A stretch of DNA of 64,000 bases from Candidatus Saccharimonadota bacterium. Its GTDB lineage: Bacteria > Patescibacteriota > Saccharimonadia > Saccharimonadales > Saccharimonadaceae. Under the pieces are notes generated by a model. It did no database searches. It was not told the DNA's origin and saw nothing but the letters and a program-made list of their open reading frames with translations. The stretch lies in the NCBI GenBank assembly GCA_900555265.1, contig UNSL01000001.1:124001-188000 (forward strand), read 5' to 3'. Position numbers and translations under genes: made by a program. The first letter of the stretch is position 1, and every line of letters begins with the position of its first letter. Shown one piece after another: positions 20,465 through 31,166 of this stretch.

Positions 20465-20856
20465 TATTTCCTCCTTTTCTGGCATTTTTTACAAACTCCC
20501 GTCACAACCAACGGGCCGTCAATATAACAATCGCTAATTTCATACGCAATCTGCTTTCTCATCTCATCGGCAATTTTAATATCCATCAGACCATCACAAT
20601 CGCTGCACACAAAATGATCGTGATCATCCTTACGAATATCATATCGCAAGCAACCCTTTTTGGTCGATGGCGCCAAACCAATCATCCCGTCGCCACACAG
20701 GCGTTGAGTTATTCGATGCACCGTCGTGTCGCTGACTTCAGGATGAATGTTCCGCAATTCCTGAGCAATTTCCGCATTCGTCGCATGATGCTTACTCTTT
20801 AAAATCGCCATCACATCATTCGTGTATTTTGTTGATCGCCTAACAATTTGCGTCAT
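20464..20856 (-). CDS. Fur-family transcriptional regulator (PerR/Fur/Zur type)
   Basis: 130 residues. The winged helix covers the first ~80 (HHATNAEIAQELRN, VSDTTVHRITQRLCGDGMIG). The dimerisation domain has DDHDHFVCSDCDGLMDI and a C-terminal CKKC, giving two CxxC pairs for a structural zinc. It heads an operon with thioredoxin and a cupin, which favours a PerR-like peroxide sensor over an iron-uptake repressor. A perfect 9-3-9 palindrome overlaps its own -10 box (20862-20882), so autorepression is likely. Confidence 0.93.
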   Translation of the reverse strand: MTQIVRRSTKYTNDVMAILKSKHHATNAEIAQELRNIHPEVSDTTVHRITQRLCGDGMIGLAPSTKKGCLRYDIRKDDHDHFVCSDCDGLMDIKIADEMRKQIAYEISDCYIDGPLVVTGVCKKCQKRRK

Positions 20857-20861
20857 GTTCC

Positions 20862-20882
20862 TATTGTAAAGTATTTACAATA
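20862..20882 (-). promoter_or_regulatory. Fur-type operator overlapping the fur promoter
   Basis: Perfect 21-bp palindrome: TATTGTAAA, 3-nt spacer, TTTACAATA. It covers the presumed -10 (TACAAT, 20863-20868) of the leaderless fur gene, whose ATG is 6 nt further on. The layout is typical of an autorepressed Fur/PerR operon. Confidence 0.8.
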
Positions 20883-20908
20883 AATAAACAAGACCTTTGC
20901 TCCATAAA

Positions 20909-20937
20909 TTGACTTATATCTATATATTCCATATAAT
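20909..20937 (+). promoter_or_regulatory. sigma70-type promoter of the ABC exporter
   Basis: TTGACT (20909-20914) and TATAAT (20932-20937) with exactly 17 nt between them. The start near 20944 gives a leader of about 110 nt that contains a GAACTC/GAGTTC hairpin. This is one of the few genes in the window with a long leader. Confidence 0.8.
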
Positions 20938-21054
20938 AGTCAAAGTCTATGAACTCCCGACGGCGAGTTCCTCTAATATACACTTTGAATAATTAAGAAC
21001 GCTCAGTTTTCTGTGCAGTTTATAAATATTAATTTATCATCGAAAGGAATTGAT

Positions 21055-22827
21055 TTGAAAAATAAACCGAACAGCAAAGAAATATTTCGTCTATTTTGGA
21101 AAACGTCAGTACCGTACAAACACCGCCGAAACTTGGCAATATTTTTTGCGATGCTGACTCTCGTGGTTACCATTTTTGTCGGTCCGCTCATAATTGCCCA
21201 ACTTCTTAGTATTATCCAACATAATCAGTTACACGACTCAAAAAACCTATGGACATTAATCGCCCTATATAGCGTCAGTGGATTGTGGTCAAGCGTCATC
21301 GGCTGGCGATTAGTCTTATATCTCGCCTGGACATTTGAAACCGCCATGCAACGAGATTTATATGCTCAATGTTTCAGTAAATTAACCAACCAAACACTAT
21401 TCTTTCACTCAAATAAATTCGGCGGGTCGCTCGTTAGTCAAACAAATAAATTAGTCGGCGCGGTAGAAAGTTTTTGGGACACGATAATTTGGTCGGTTTT
21501 GCCACTAGTTGTTTCACTGGTCGGTTCAATAATTGTCCTATCAACTCTCCTCTGGCAATACGCGTTATTCTTACTCATCTTCTCAATTGTTTTCAGCATC
21601 GTCGTTTATTACGGATCTAAGCCAATGGCAAAATTGACAAAAAAAGAAGCCAAAGCCAGCAACAAATTAAACGGACAATTAGCCGATGTAATCTCAAACG
21701 TTCTAGCGGTCAAGTCATCTGGCGCCGAAGCTACGGAACAGAAATTTTTCGCAAAAACCGTCAACTCTTGGCGAAATTCGAGCCTCGACGTAATGCGCGG
21801 ATTCTTAAAAGTCAGCACCGTGTATTCGTCAATCAATATGGTTATTAAAATTGGAGCAATCGCCTTCGCAGTGTACGCAGCCCAGAATAATTTGGTATCA
21901 GTGGCGTCTGTTTATCTTATTATCACCTACACTGGAAGTGTCGCGCATGAATTGTGGAACATGAACGGAATTATGCGCAATTACAACCGAATTATCGGTA
22001 ACGCAAACGATATAGTAGAAATCTTACAAACGCCAACGACATTGATTGATAAAAACGATTCAAAGCTAAAAGTTACAAACGGCGAAATTTCCATGGACAA
22101 AATAACTTTCACGCACGACGAGGGTCAAGGCGACACTCTATTTCACGACTTTTCTCTGGATATTAAACCGGGCGAAAAAATAGGTTTGGTTGGAGCGAGC
22201 GGTTCTGGAAAAACTACGCTCACCAAATTGCTATTACGTTTTGCTGATATTGACTCGGGAAAAATTACCATCGATGGACAAGATATTTCCGAAGTCACCC
22301 AAGCAAGTTTGCGCGCCAAAATCGCTTACGTGCCACAAGAGCCATTACTATTCCACCGCTCCGTGCGCGAAAACATCGCTTACGGTCGACCTGATGCAAC
22401 GGACGCAGAAATTGAAGAAGCTGCCAAAAAAGCTGGCGCTTACGATTTTATCGTTGGACTTAAAGACGGTTTTGACACAATGGTTGGCGAGCGCGGAACC
22501 AAATTATCTGGCGGACAGCGACAACGAGTTGCGATTGCTAGGGCTATTCTGAAAGATGCGCCAATTCTAGTCCTCGATGAGGCGACTTCAGCGCTAGATT
22601 CTGAGTCAGAAGCGTTGATCCAAAAATCTCTGGAAACGTTGATGGAGAATCGAACCTCAATTGTCATTGCCCATCGCTTATCTACAATTGCTAAGTTAGA
22701 CCGTATAATTGTTTTGAAGGATGGAAAAATTGTCGAGGATGGATCACACGACGAACTCATCAATAAAAAGCGTGGTGTTTACGCAAAATTATGGGCACGA
22801 CAATCTGGCGGATTTATTGAAGAATAG
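21055..22827 (+). CDS. ABC transporter, fused permease and ATPase
   Basis: About 590 residues. A six-helix type IV exporter membrane domain (first ~330 residues) is fused to a nucleotide-binding domain with Walker A LVGASGSGKTTLTKLLLRF, Q-loop YVPQEPLLF, signature LSGGQRQRVAIARAIL, Walker B ILVLDEATSALD and H-loop IVIAHRLSTIA. Such half-transporters work as dimers and export drugs, lipids or peptides; the substrate is unknown. The TTG at 21055 is preferred because AAAGGA lies 6 nt upstream; a GTG at 21013 is in frame. It is divergent from fur. Confidence 0.93.
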   Translation: MKNKPNSKEIFRLFWKTSVPYKHRRNLAIFFAMLTLVVTIFVGPLIIAQLLSIIQHNQLHDSKNLWTLIALYSVSGLWSSVIGWRLVLYLAWTFETAMQRDLYAQCFSKLTNQTLFFHSNKFGGSLVSQTNKLVGAVESFWDTIIWSVLPLVVSLVGSIIVLSTLLWQYALFLLIFSIVFSIVVYYGSKPMAKLTKKEAKASNKLNGQLADVISNVLAVKSSGAEATEQKFFAKTVNSWRNSSLDVMRGFLKVSTVYSSINMVIKIGAIAFAVYAAQNNLVSVASVYLIITYTGSVAHELWNMNGIMRNYNRIIGNANDIVEILQTPTTLIDKNDSKLKVTNGEISMDKITFTHDEGQGDTLFHDFSLDIKPGEKIGLVGASGSGKTTLTKLLLRFADIDSGKITIDGQDISEVTQASLRAKIAYVPQEPLLFHRSVRENIAYGRPDATDAEIEEAAKKAGAYDFIVGLKDGFDTMVGERGTKLSGGQRQRVAIARAILKDAPILVLDEATSALDSESEALIQKSLETLMENRTSIVIAHRLSTIAKLDRIIVLKDGKIVEDGSHDELINKKRGVYAKLWARQSGGFIEE

Positions 22828-22864
22828 TCCAATCTGCATACGCCAATCATGCTATAATTAAGAC

Positions 22865-23515
22865 ATGGAATCTTTTGTTCACTTGATAACTAGCTTCGGT
22901 GTATTCGCAATTTTATTAGTAGTTTTCGCAGAATCCGGTTTACTAATTGGCTTCGTCTTACCTGGCGACAGCCTACTCTTCACTGCTGGATACATGGTTC
23001 AGCAAAACATCCTGCACATTGACATTCACATTTTTGCACTTTTGGTTTTTGCGGCGGCAGTGCTGGGTGACAGTGTTGGTTATAGTTTTGGCCACAAAGT
23101 TGGACGTAAGCTGTTTGAAAAAGAAAATTCCCGATTCTTCAAGAAAAAATATTTGGAGCAAACAGAAAAGTTTTACGACAAGCACGGCTCAGCGACAATC
23201 GTCCTGGCTCGGTTTGTACCAATTGTAAGAACCTTCGCCCCAATCGTTGCCGGCGCCAGTAAAATGCACTATAAAACGTTCTTAACTTTTAATCTTATCG
23301 GTGGATTTCTTTGGTCGTCAGCATTCGTTTATCTGGGTTTCTACGCCGGAGAATTCCTAACCAAAGCGGGCGTAAATATTGAAGTTGCGGCTATACTCAT
23401 CATCTTCCTGTCTGTCTCACCAATGGCTATTCATGCTTTGAAACAGCCAAATACTCGCGCTTTATTAAGGAAACAATTATCGGTTCTTCTCTCAAAAACC
23501 AAGCGTAAAAAATAA
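22865..23515 (+). CDS. DedA family membrane protein
   Basis: 216 residues. The DedA/VTT core is clear: FAESGLLIGFVLPGDSLLF near the N-terminus, the GDSVGYSFGHKVGRKLF segment, and RFVPIVRTFAPIVAGASKM with the essential Arg, then a glycine-rich helix. DedA proteins flip polyprenyl-phosphate or phospholipids across membranes. A TATAAT at 22853-22858 ends 6 nt before the ATG. It is convergent with uvrA, with only 2 nt between stops. Confidence 0.93.
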   Translation: MESFVHLITSFGVFAILLVVFAESGLLIGFVLPGDSLLFTAGYMVQQNILHIDIHIFALLVFAAAVLGDSVGYSFGHKVGRKLFEKENSRFFKKKYLEQTEKFYDKHGSATIVLARFVPIVRTFAPIVAGASKMHYKTFLTFNLIGGFLWSSAFVYLGFYAGEFLTKAGVNIEVAAILIIFLSVSPMAIHALKQPNTRALLRKQLSVLLSKTKRKK

Positions 23516-23517
23516 TC

Positions 23518-26331
23518 TTAAAGCATCTTTTTCAGATATTTGCCGGTGAACGAATTTGACACCTTGGCGATATCTTCAGGCGTGCCACAAGCCACAACCG
23601 TACCACCACCGATTCCACCCTCTGGACCCATATCAATTATCCAGTCAGCCGACTTTATGACGTCCAAATTGTGCTCAATGATAATCATACTATTGCCGCC
23701 TTCAACCAATTGCTGCAAAATCCCCAACAGTCGTTTTACGTCAGCAGAATGAAGCCCAGTGGTCGGCTCATCCAGAATGTACATAGTTTTTCCAGTAGAA
23801 CGTTTGGAGAGTTCCGTTGCCAATTTAATTCGCTGCGCCTCACCGCCTGAAAAAGTAGTTGCTGGCTGGCCAAGTTTAATATAGCCAAGCCCAACCTCGA
23901 CCAACGTCTGAAGTTTACGTGCAATATTCGGCACGCTATCAAAAAACTCCGCCGCTTGATCAATTGTCATATCCAAAACATCAGCAATCGTCTTGTCTTT
24001 ATACTTAATTTCCAGCGCCTCGCGATTGTAACGTTTGCCATGACACTCGTCACATTGAACGTAAACGTCCGGCAAAAAGTGCATTTCAATTTTTATCACA
24101 CCATCGCCCTGACAATTTTCACAGCGACCACCTTTAACGTTAAAACTAAATCGTCCAGATTTATAGCCTCGAACGTTAGCCTCGGGAGTGCTGGCGAAAA
24201 GTTCGCGAATCGGCGTAAAAATTCCAGTGTAAGTCGCTGGATTGGAGCGCGGCGTTCGACCAATTGGCGACTGATCTATGACAATCGTCTTATCAAGCAA
24301 ATTCACACCTTCTATAGCGTCGTGTAATCCTGGAGCTGTCGTTGCACGATTAAGTTCTGCCGCTAATTCCCGCGCCACAATGTCATTCACTAGCGTCGAC
24401 TTTCCGCTGCCAGAAACACCAGACACTACGGTCATCAAACCCAAAGGAAACTCCACATCAATGTTCTTAAGATTATTTTCGCGAGCGCCACGAACAATCA
24501 GCTTCCTATCTTTCACGACTTTGCGACGCTTTTTCGGAACGGCAATTTTTTCCGCCCCAGATAAATAGCGACCCGTTATACTGTTTTCGTTTTTCGCAAC
24601 AGTTTCAGGCGTCCCCATTGCCACTACTTGACCACCATTCACACCAGCTCCCGGTCCCATATCAACCAGAAAATCACTCTGGCGAATCGTGTCCTCGTCA
24701 TGCTCGACCACCAGCACAGAATTTCCCAAATCTCGAAGACGCTTCAACATATCAATCAGCTTATCGTTATCACGCTGATGAAGCCCAATCGACGGCTCGT
24801 CCAGCACATAAAGCACACCCTGAAGTCCAGCGCCAATTTGCGTCGCCAAGCGAATTCGCTGTGCCTCGCCACCACTCAGTGTGTTAGCCGCCCGACTTAG
24901 CTCCAAATAGTTCAGCCCAACATTACTCATAAACGCCAAACGAGATTTAATTTCCTTCACAATCAAGCGAGCAATCGTCATTTCTTGCTCGGTCAATTGA
25001 AGCTTATTGTCGAACAAATCCAACGCGTCATCAACACTCAAATCGCACACGTCAACGATGTTCAATTCATGAACCGTCACCGCCAAAACCACAGGTTTCA
25101 GGCGCGCACCTTTACAGGCATAACAATCCCTCTCGCGCATAAATCGCTCAATATCTCGTCGCATAAAATCGCTATCAGTTTCTTTCCAGCGTCGCTCCAG
25201 ATTAGGGATAACACCCTCGTAAGTCGTATCGTAATGTCGACCGCCACCCAAATCAACGCGATATTTTTGGTCGCCAGTCCCGTATAATATTTTATGTTTA
25301 GCATCATCAGAAAGCTTGCCTACGGGAACTTTCAAGCTAAAGCCGTGCGCTTCAGCAACAGATGTCAATCGCTTCATATTCCAAGCGTCAGAATTCATTC
25401 GATTATAAGGTCGAATCGCGCCTTCGGAAATCGTCAAATTGTTATTAAAGACCAATTCTGGATCGACCTCCAACCTCGACCCCAAACCCGTACACACAGG
25501 ACAAGCTCCCTGCGGCGCGTTAAAGCTAAACAGTCGCGGCTCCAGCTCTGGTATATCGACATCAGGATGATCAACACAAGCGTATCTCTGCGAAAATGTC
25601 TTCACTTCATCATTATCCGCATCCAAAACCTCGATAACTCCCTGACCTAAGTCCAGCGCTTGCTCAACGCTCTGACTCAATCGAGATCGCATTTCCGCCA
25701 CCAACGCCAACCTATCAACAACCAACTCGATGTTATGTTTGTAGCTTTTTTGCAGCTCCGGAAATTCATCCAGCGCGTACACCACGCCATCCACACGAAC
25801 CCTGGCGTAACCAAGTCGCTGATATTGCTCTGGAATATGCGCAAACTCACCTTTTTTATTCTTAACAATTGGCGCCAATAGCAGAATTCGCTTATCAACA
25901 AATTGCCGCAGGATCTCGTCAATAATCACCTCGGTCGTGCGACGCGTCACTTCATTGCCACAAATCGGACAATGCGGCACACCAATTCGCGCAAACAAAA
26001 GCCTCAGATAATCATAAATTTCGGTAACTGTAGCCACGGTCGAACGCGGATTGCGACTGGTCGATTTCTGGTCAATTGAAATCGCTGGGCTAAGCCCTTC
26101 AATCGAATCAACATCAGGCTTATCCATTGTGCCCAAAAATTGACGCGCATAAGAATTCAAGCTCTCCATATAACGGCGCTGACCCTCGGCGTAAATTGTG
26201 TCAAATGCCAAACTAGATTTACCCGATCCGCTAAGACCTGTAATCACCACCAGCTGATCTCGCGGAATCTCAATATCTACATTTTTCAGATTGTGCTCAC
26301 GAGCACCTTTAACACGAATTACCTCTGTCAT
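23518..26331 (-). CDS. uvrA: excinuclease ABC subunit A
   Basis: 937-residue damage-sensing ATPase of nucleotide excision repair. It has two ABC modules with Walker A GLSGSGKSSLAFDT and GVSGSGKSTLVND, two signature motifs (LSGGEAQRIRLATQIG, FSGGEAQRIKLATEL), and zinc fingers CPICGNEV, CPVCTGLG, CYACKGARL and CENCQGDGV/CDECHGKRY. All cysteines are present, in contrast to ligA. The TATAAT at 26341-26346 ends 9 nt before the ATG. UvrC is encoded 7 kb away on the same strand. Confidence 0.97.
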   Translation of the reverse strand: MTEVIRVKGAREHNLKNVDIEIPRDQLVVITGLSGSGKSSLAFDTIYAEGQRRYMESLNSYARQFLGTMDKPDVDSIEGLSPAISIDQKSTSRNPRSTVATVTEIYDYLRLLFARIGVPHCPICGNEVTRRTTEVIIDEILRQFVDKRILLLAPIVKNKKGEFAHIPEQYQRLGYARVRVDGVVYALDEFPELQKSYKHNIELVVDRLALVAEMRSRLSQSVEQALDLGQGVIEVLDADNDEVKTFSQRYACVDHPDVDIPELEPRLFSFNAPQGACPVCTGLGSRLEVDPELVFNNNLTISEGAIRPYNRMNSDAWNMKRLTSVAEAHGFSLKVPVGKLSDDAKHKILYGTGDQKYRVDLGGGRHYDTTYEGVIPNLERRWKETDSDFMRRDIERFMRERDCYACKGARLKPVVLAVTVHELNIVDVCDLSVDDALDLFDNKLQLTEQEMTIARLIVKEIKSRLAFMSNVGLNYLELSRAANTLSGGEAQRIRLATQIGAGLQGVLYVLDEPSIGLHQRDNDKLIDMLKRLRDLGNSVLVVEHDEDTIRQSDFLVDMGPGAGVNGGQVVAMGTPETVAKNENSITGRYLSGAEKIAVPKKRRKVVKDRKLIVRGARENNLKNIDVEFPLGLMTVVSGVSGSGKSTLVNDIVARELAAELNRATTAPGLHDAIEGVNLLDKTIVIDQSPIGRTPRSNPATYTGIFTPIRELFASTPEANVRGYKSGRFSFNVKGGRCENCQGDGVIKIEMHFLPDVYVQCDECHGKRYNREALEIKYKDKTIADVLDMTIDQAAEFFDSVPNIARKLQTLVEVGLGYIKLGQPATTFSGGEAQRIKLATELSKRSTGKTMYILDEPTTGLHSADVKRLLGILQQLVEGGNSMIIIEHNLDVIKSADWIIDMGPEGGIGGGTVVACGTPEDIAKVSNSFTGKYLKKML

Positions 26332-26452
26332 AACCGCTATATTATACAGGTTTTTGACAATTTTTTCCAGTCCAAATATCGACGCAAATCAGAGTTAAAA
26401 CACATTACGCTTATGATTGCAAGTCAATATCTTATTTGCTACAGTTAGATCT

Positions 26453-26839
26453 ATGAGAAAGCTGGGCATTTACTTAATTATGATCATCGGAGCGATACTA
26501 CTCGCGCCTTTTGTGATCGACCAACTTTTTTTCTTCTTTTTCCTAGGAAAAATCCCATTCACGAACATCAGCCTGCCCGCAATTTTAATGGTTATTTTCT
26601 GGGCAATTATCGTACCGTTGACAATCATCCTCAGGGAATCACTTTCTGTCCTGTTTTGGAAGTTCATTGACATTGCCAGCGAAATCGCGCAACGACGAAT
26701 CAACAGAAAAATCCGCTATTTTACACCAAATCAAAAAAGCGAGCTTATTTTATTATCAATTTATCTACTTTCCAATATGAAAAAGAGCGAGCCTGATCGT
26801 GAAGTTGAATCTCAAAAGCTCGCTCCGTCTATGACTTAA
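26453..26839 (+). CDS. small membrane protein, unknown function
   Basis: 128 residues with two N-terminal transmembrane helices (about 5-30 and 42-64) and a basic cytoplasmic tail. I see no family motif. The ATG at 26453 is preferred because TACAGT lies 7 nt upstream; an upstream in-frame ATG at 26417 would precede that box. It is the only + strand gene between uvrA and sbcB. Confidence 0.6.
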   Translation: MRKLGIYLIMIIGAILLAPFVIDQLFFFFFLGKIPFTNISLPAILMVIFWAIIVPLTIILRESLSVLFWKFIDIASEIAQRRINRKIRYFTPNQKSELILLSIYLLSNMKKSEPDREVESQKLAPSMT

Positions 26840-26926
26840 TTTTTAGTCATCTTTAAAGCCTATCTATTACCCAACCCATCAAACAGGCATCCCCATTTAC
26901 GCAAACCACTATGATAAAATCAGATT

Positions 26927-28345
26927 TCAACTATCAATAGAAGGTAGAACCGATTCTAGCCATAACTGCAATTCTTGCAAAATAAACTGCTGTTCGTCAG
27001 TCGCGCTAGGTGCCAATCGTTGCAGAGATTTCATAAATTGCGGCAGTTGCGCCTGTAAATGCTCATTGCGCCATTCTTCCCATTGTCGCAGCTCATCTTC
27101 ACTCAGCAAATTAGGAAAACTTCGCGCTTTATAATGCAACAATAGTGGCGACAATCGTTCATCCTGAAACTCTGGATGAAAATCAGCCAACTCGCGCTCG
27201 CTTGCATTACGTACGGCTTCAACACGAACTCGATCACTATTATCCAAAAAACCATCGTATAATTGCGCTTCTGGATCGGTCATTTTCTTAAACTCTGGCT
27301 TGTTCTCAAATATACTACGCAACTTTTCAGAAAAATATGGATGAGAAAGTAAAATATCTTGGTGCTTCTGTACGGTTTCCGCATCCAGAGAAATCTTCTT
27401 CCAGCCATCACCCTGAGTCAACACGCCAAGTGGCGAAACTGCCGGGCAGCGATTATATTGCAATTCCTTAACTGGCAATTTGACGAAATCCTCAGCTTGC
27501 CTTTCTTCCCATGTTGCAAATATCTTCGCCGATAATTCCTCAACACTCAGATCAACGAACGGCGTCGGATCATAGCGCAAATCATAAACAATCACGCCAC
27601 CATTTCGGCTCGTGGTTAGCGGAAAAGCCACGGTTGTTTTGGCAAATTCTTTATCATAACGACCACTCGCATAAACAAAAGGTTTTTTATCATCGACATT
27701 CACCAGTTTCTGAACCAATTTCTTATCGCGCATTTTCAGTAAATAGTCGTACATTTGTGGCTGATTCTGCTTAATCAATTTAGTCACAGCAATCAACGCG
27801 GTCACGTCAGCCAGCGCGTCATGGGCATTTTCATGCTCTATTCCGTTAGCTTTCGTGATGAGCTCCAGGCGGTTACTCGGCTCACCTTTATCGTCAATCG
27901 GCCACTCAATTCCCTCAGGTCGAAGCGCCCTAGTTAAGCGCACCACATCCAACAAATCCCACCTGGATCGACCGTCTTTCCAAGTCCACTCATATGGATC
28001 GTAAAAATTCCGCCAAAACAAATGACGAATAAACTCGTCGTCAAAACGGATATTATTAAATCCAACAGCAATCGTATCGGGCGTAAATATTTCCTCGCTT
28101 AACATACGCGCAAATTGAGCCTCAGTATAGCCTTCTTCGACAGTTTTTTGCGGCGTTATGCCCGTCACCATCAACGCATCAGGACTCGGCAGTGTATCGT
28201 CATTCAACGTCACGAGAATATTGTACGGTTCACCAATCGGCTGCAAATCCATATCGGTTCGCTGACCAGCAAATTGCATAATTCGATCTTGCCTGGGATT
28301 AAGACCGCTAGTTTCAAGATCGTAGAAGAAAAATGTTTGCGCCAT
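26927..28345 (-). CDS. sbcB: exodeoxyribonuclease I
   Basis: 472 residues, the usual ExoI length (~475). The DEDDh nuclease domain begins FFFYDLETSGLNPRQDRIMQ, with the conserved NIRFDDEFIRHLFWRNF and the ENAHDALADVTALIAVTKL motif carrying the catalytic His and Asp. The SH3-like and helical C-terminal domains follow (PLGVLTQGDGWKKISLD, LLLHYKARSFP). It degrades single-stranded DNA 3' to 5'. A TATAAT at 28352-28357 ends 6 nt before the ATG, so the mRNA is predicted leaderless. Confidence 0.95.
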   Translation of the reverse strand: MAQTFFFYDLETSGLNPRQDRIMQFAGQRTDMDLQPIGEPYNILVTLNDDTLPSPDALMVTGITPQKTVEEGYTEAQFARMLSEEIFTPDTIAVGFNNIRFDDEFIRHLFWRNFYDPYEWTWKDGRSRWDLLDVVRLTRALRPEGIEWPIDDKGEPSNRLELITKANGIEHENAHDALADVTALIAVTKLIKQNQPQMYDYLLKMRDKKLVQKLVNVDDKKPFVYASGRYDKEFAKTTVAFPLTTSRNGGVIVYDLRYDPTPFVDLSVEELSAKIFATWEERQAEDFVKLPVKELQYNRCPAVSPLGVLTQGDGWKKISLDAETVQKHQDILLSHPYFSEKLRSIFENKPEFKKMTDPEAQLYDGFLDNSDRVRVEAVRNASERELADFHPEFQDERLSPLLLHYKARSFPNLLSEDELRQWEEWRNEHLQAQLPQFMKSLQRLAPSATDEQQFILQELQLWLESVLPSIDS

Positions 28346-28391
28346 ATTTATATTATATCATCAAGCTCACGCTAATTTACACCAGCAGAAT

Positions 28392-29758
<1,367 letters not shown>

Positions 29759-29780
29759 ACACTGGTGTCATTTTAAATTT

Positions 29781-30977
29781 TTAGTGAATGAAGTTATAGC
29801 GACCAGCCTCAGCAAGCGGCACGATGCGAGAAGAGATAATATTATAACCCGCATAATTCATATCTGAAACATAGATATTCTGACCATCTACTCGTTCCAC
29901 GATACCGACGTGTCCATAGCCATAGCCACCCCAAACATTCTGTATAATAGCACCCGGCGCTGGAACATTGTTAACCACGAGCCCAGCAGCACGAGCACTA
30001 GCACTCCAAGCCTTAGCATGACCCCAGAAACTACCAATTGGACGACCAAGCTGCAAACGACGCTCATATGCATACCAAGTACAGTTACCAGCCGCATAAC
30101 GATTACCGACAGAAGCGGTCAACCAGCTTCGACTCGCACTCGTAGTAGTCGACGACGAAGAATATCGATTGCCATACGACCTACTTCGTGGAGCGACATA
30201 ACCAGGTCGCTCATTTTCTGGAAGTTCGCCTCCAGGCAACACAATCCTAGAGCCAGTAGACAGCTTAGCGCCGTCATCGATGTCATTGTATAGGACAACA
30301 CGCTCAGCGCTCGTCTTATACTTTTCTGCCAGAGATTGGGCAGTATCGCCGTCTTTAACAGTATAAACAACACCGTCAACAAGAGGCACGACTAGGGTCT
30401 TATTTGGCTCTACAGCGTCCGAGGTTGTATTATTAGCCCAACGAAGCGTCTGAGATGAAATCTTAAACTTCTTAGCAATAGACTCCATTGTATCACCCTC
30501 TTTGGTTACGTAAGATGAAATACCACGCGCCGCCGAAGTGTCTGGCTTAACAATGTCAGGTTTTGTTATAACTTCTGTATCATTCTGAGAAAGATTCTTC
30601 TTAATTGTTAGTGAAGTTTCAGATTCGCGCAAGTCACCAGCCGAAGGCAATTCCGCCGTTTCCGCCAAGTTAGTCACAGCATTAGCTGCCGTTAATTCAT
30701 CTACTGAAGCTGTTTTAGACTTAGCAGACTTAGATACCGATGAAACACCAGTAGTTTCAGATGATGCCAAAGTTTTTGATCTTTCAGCGGATACATTACT
30801 ACCACTATTACCGTAGACCAAAAATGATATAGTCAATAAAAATATTCCACCGTAGATTGCAAATGATTGCAGTTTACGTTTTTTACTCCGAAGAGATGTA
30901 AAATGGTTACGAATAATCGTTCTCCTTGTGCCAACGTTACCATCAGCACCTCTACCAAATTGTCTTTCTTCTCGCAA
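29781..30977 (-). CDS. LysM-CHAP peptidoglycan hydrolase
   Basis: 398 residues: basic N-terminus, transmembrane helix near 38-56, a Ser/Thr/Ala-rich linker, two LysM repeats (VTKEGDTMESIAKKFKISSQ and VYTVKDGDTAQSLAEKYKTS), a Ser-rich linker and a C-terminal CHAP domain. In CHAP the catalytic Cys is in NRYAAGNCTWYAYERR and the His in GYGHVGIVERV. It should cut peptidoglycan cross-links or stem peptides at the cell surface. The start is a TTG at 30977. The promoter at 31114-31142 implies an unusual ~130-nt leader, and a strong terminator follows. Confidence 0.93.
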   Translation of the reverse strand: MREERQFGRGADGNVGTRRTIIRNHFTSLRSKKRKLQSFAIYGGIFLLTISFLVYGNSGSNVSAERSKTLASSETTGVSSVSKSAKSKTASVDELTAANAVTNLAETAELPSAGDLRESETSLTIKKNLSQNDTEVITKPDIVKPDTSAARGISSYVTKEGDTMESIAKKFKISSQTLRWANNTTSDAVEPNKTLVVPLVDGVVYTVKDGDTAQSLAEKYKTSAERVVLYNDIDDGAKLSTGSRIVLPGGELPENERPGYVAPRSRSYGNRYSSSSTTTSASRSWLTASVGNRYAAGNCTWYAYERRLQLGRPIGSFWGHAKAWSASARAAGLVVNNVPAPGAIIQNVWGGYGYGHVGIVERVDGQNIYVSDMNYAGYNIISSRIVPLAEAGRYNFIH

Positions 30978-31013
30978 TAGAACAGGATATGTTGTCGACC
31001 TAATTGATTATTA

Positions 31014-31064
31014 TTATTCTACATTAGTTTTGCTATATCCGTAGCGACAATTTTGGCAGGTCAT
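31014..31064 (-). CDS. possible 16-residue leader peptide with a CxxC motif
   Basis: Short frame in the leader of the wall-hydrolase mRNA encoding MTCQNCRYGYSKTNVE. It starts about 43 nt after the predicted transcription start, with AGAGGTGA some 10 nt upstream. The CxxC and short length could mean a leader peptide or chance. The rest of the 30978-31166 gap holds the promoter and nothing else I can support. Confidence 0.3.
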   Translation of the reverse strand: MTCQNCRYGYSKTNVE

Positions 31065-31113
31065 TTATCGTAATTCACCTCTGTTGATAAATTAGACAAA
31101 TGATCTAACATCT

Positions 31114-31142
31114 ATTTTACACAACATTGACAATAAAGTCAA
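31114..31142 (-). promoter_or_regulatory. promoter of LysM-CHAP gene with overlapping palindrome
   Basis: Minus-strand TTGACT (31137-31142) and TAAAAT (31114-31119) with exactly 17 nt between. A perfect palindrome ATTGAC-N6-GTCAAT (31126-31143) overlaps the -35 box and could bind a regulator. Confidence 0.7.
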
Positions 31143-31166
31143 TAAATTTTATAAAATGCGTTTTTG

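Noticed and set aside
26840-26926. Terminator near the end of the small membrane gene at 26453
   Set aside because: Scattered GCGAGC/GCTCGC words occur inside the coding region, but no hairpin with a U-tract lies after the stop.
30978-31107. Riboswitch of the cyclic-di-AMP (ydaO) type before the LysM-CHAP gene
   Set aside because: The gene context is suggestive, but none of the conserved sequence blocks of that riboswitch can be seen in the leader.
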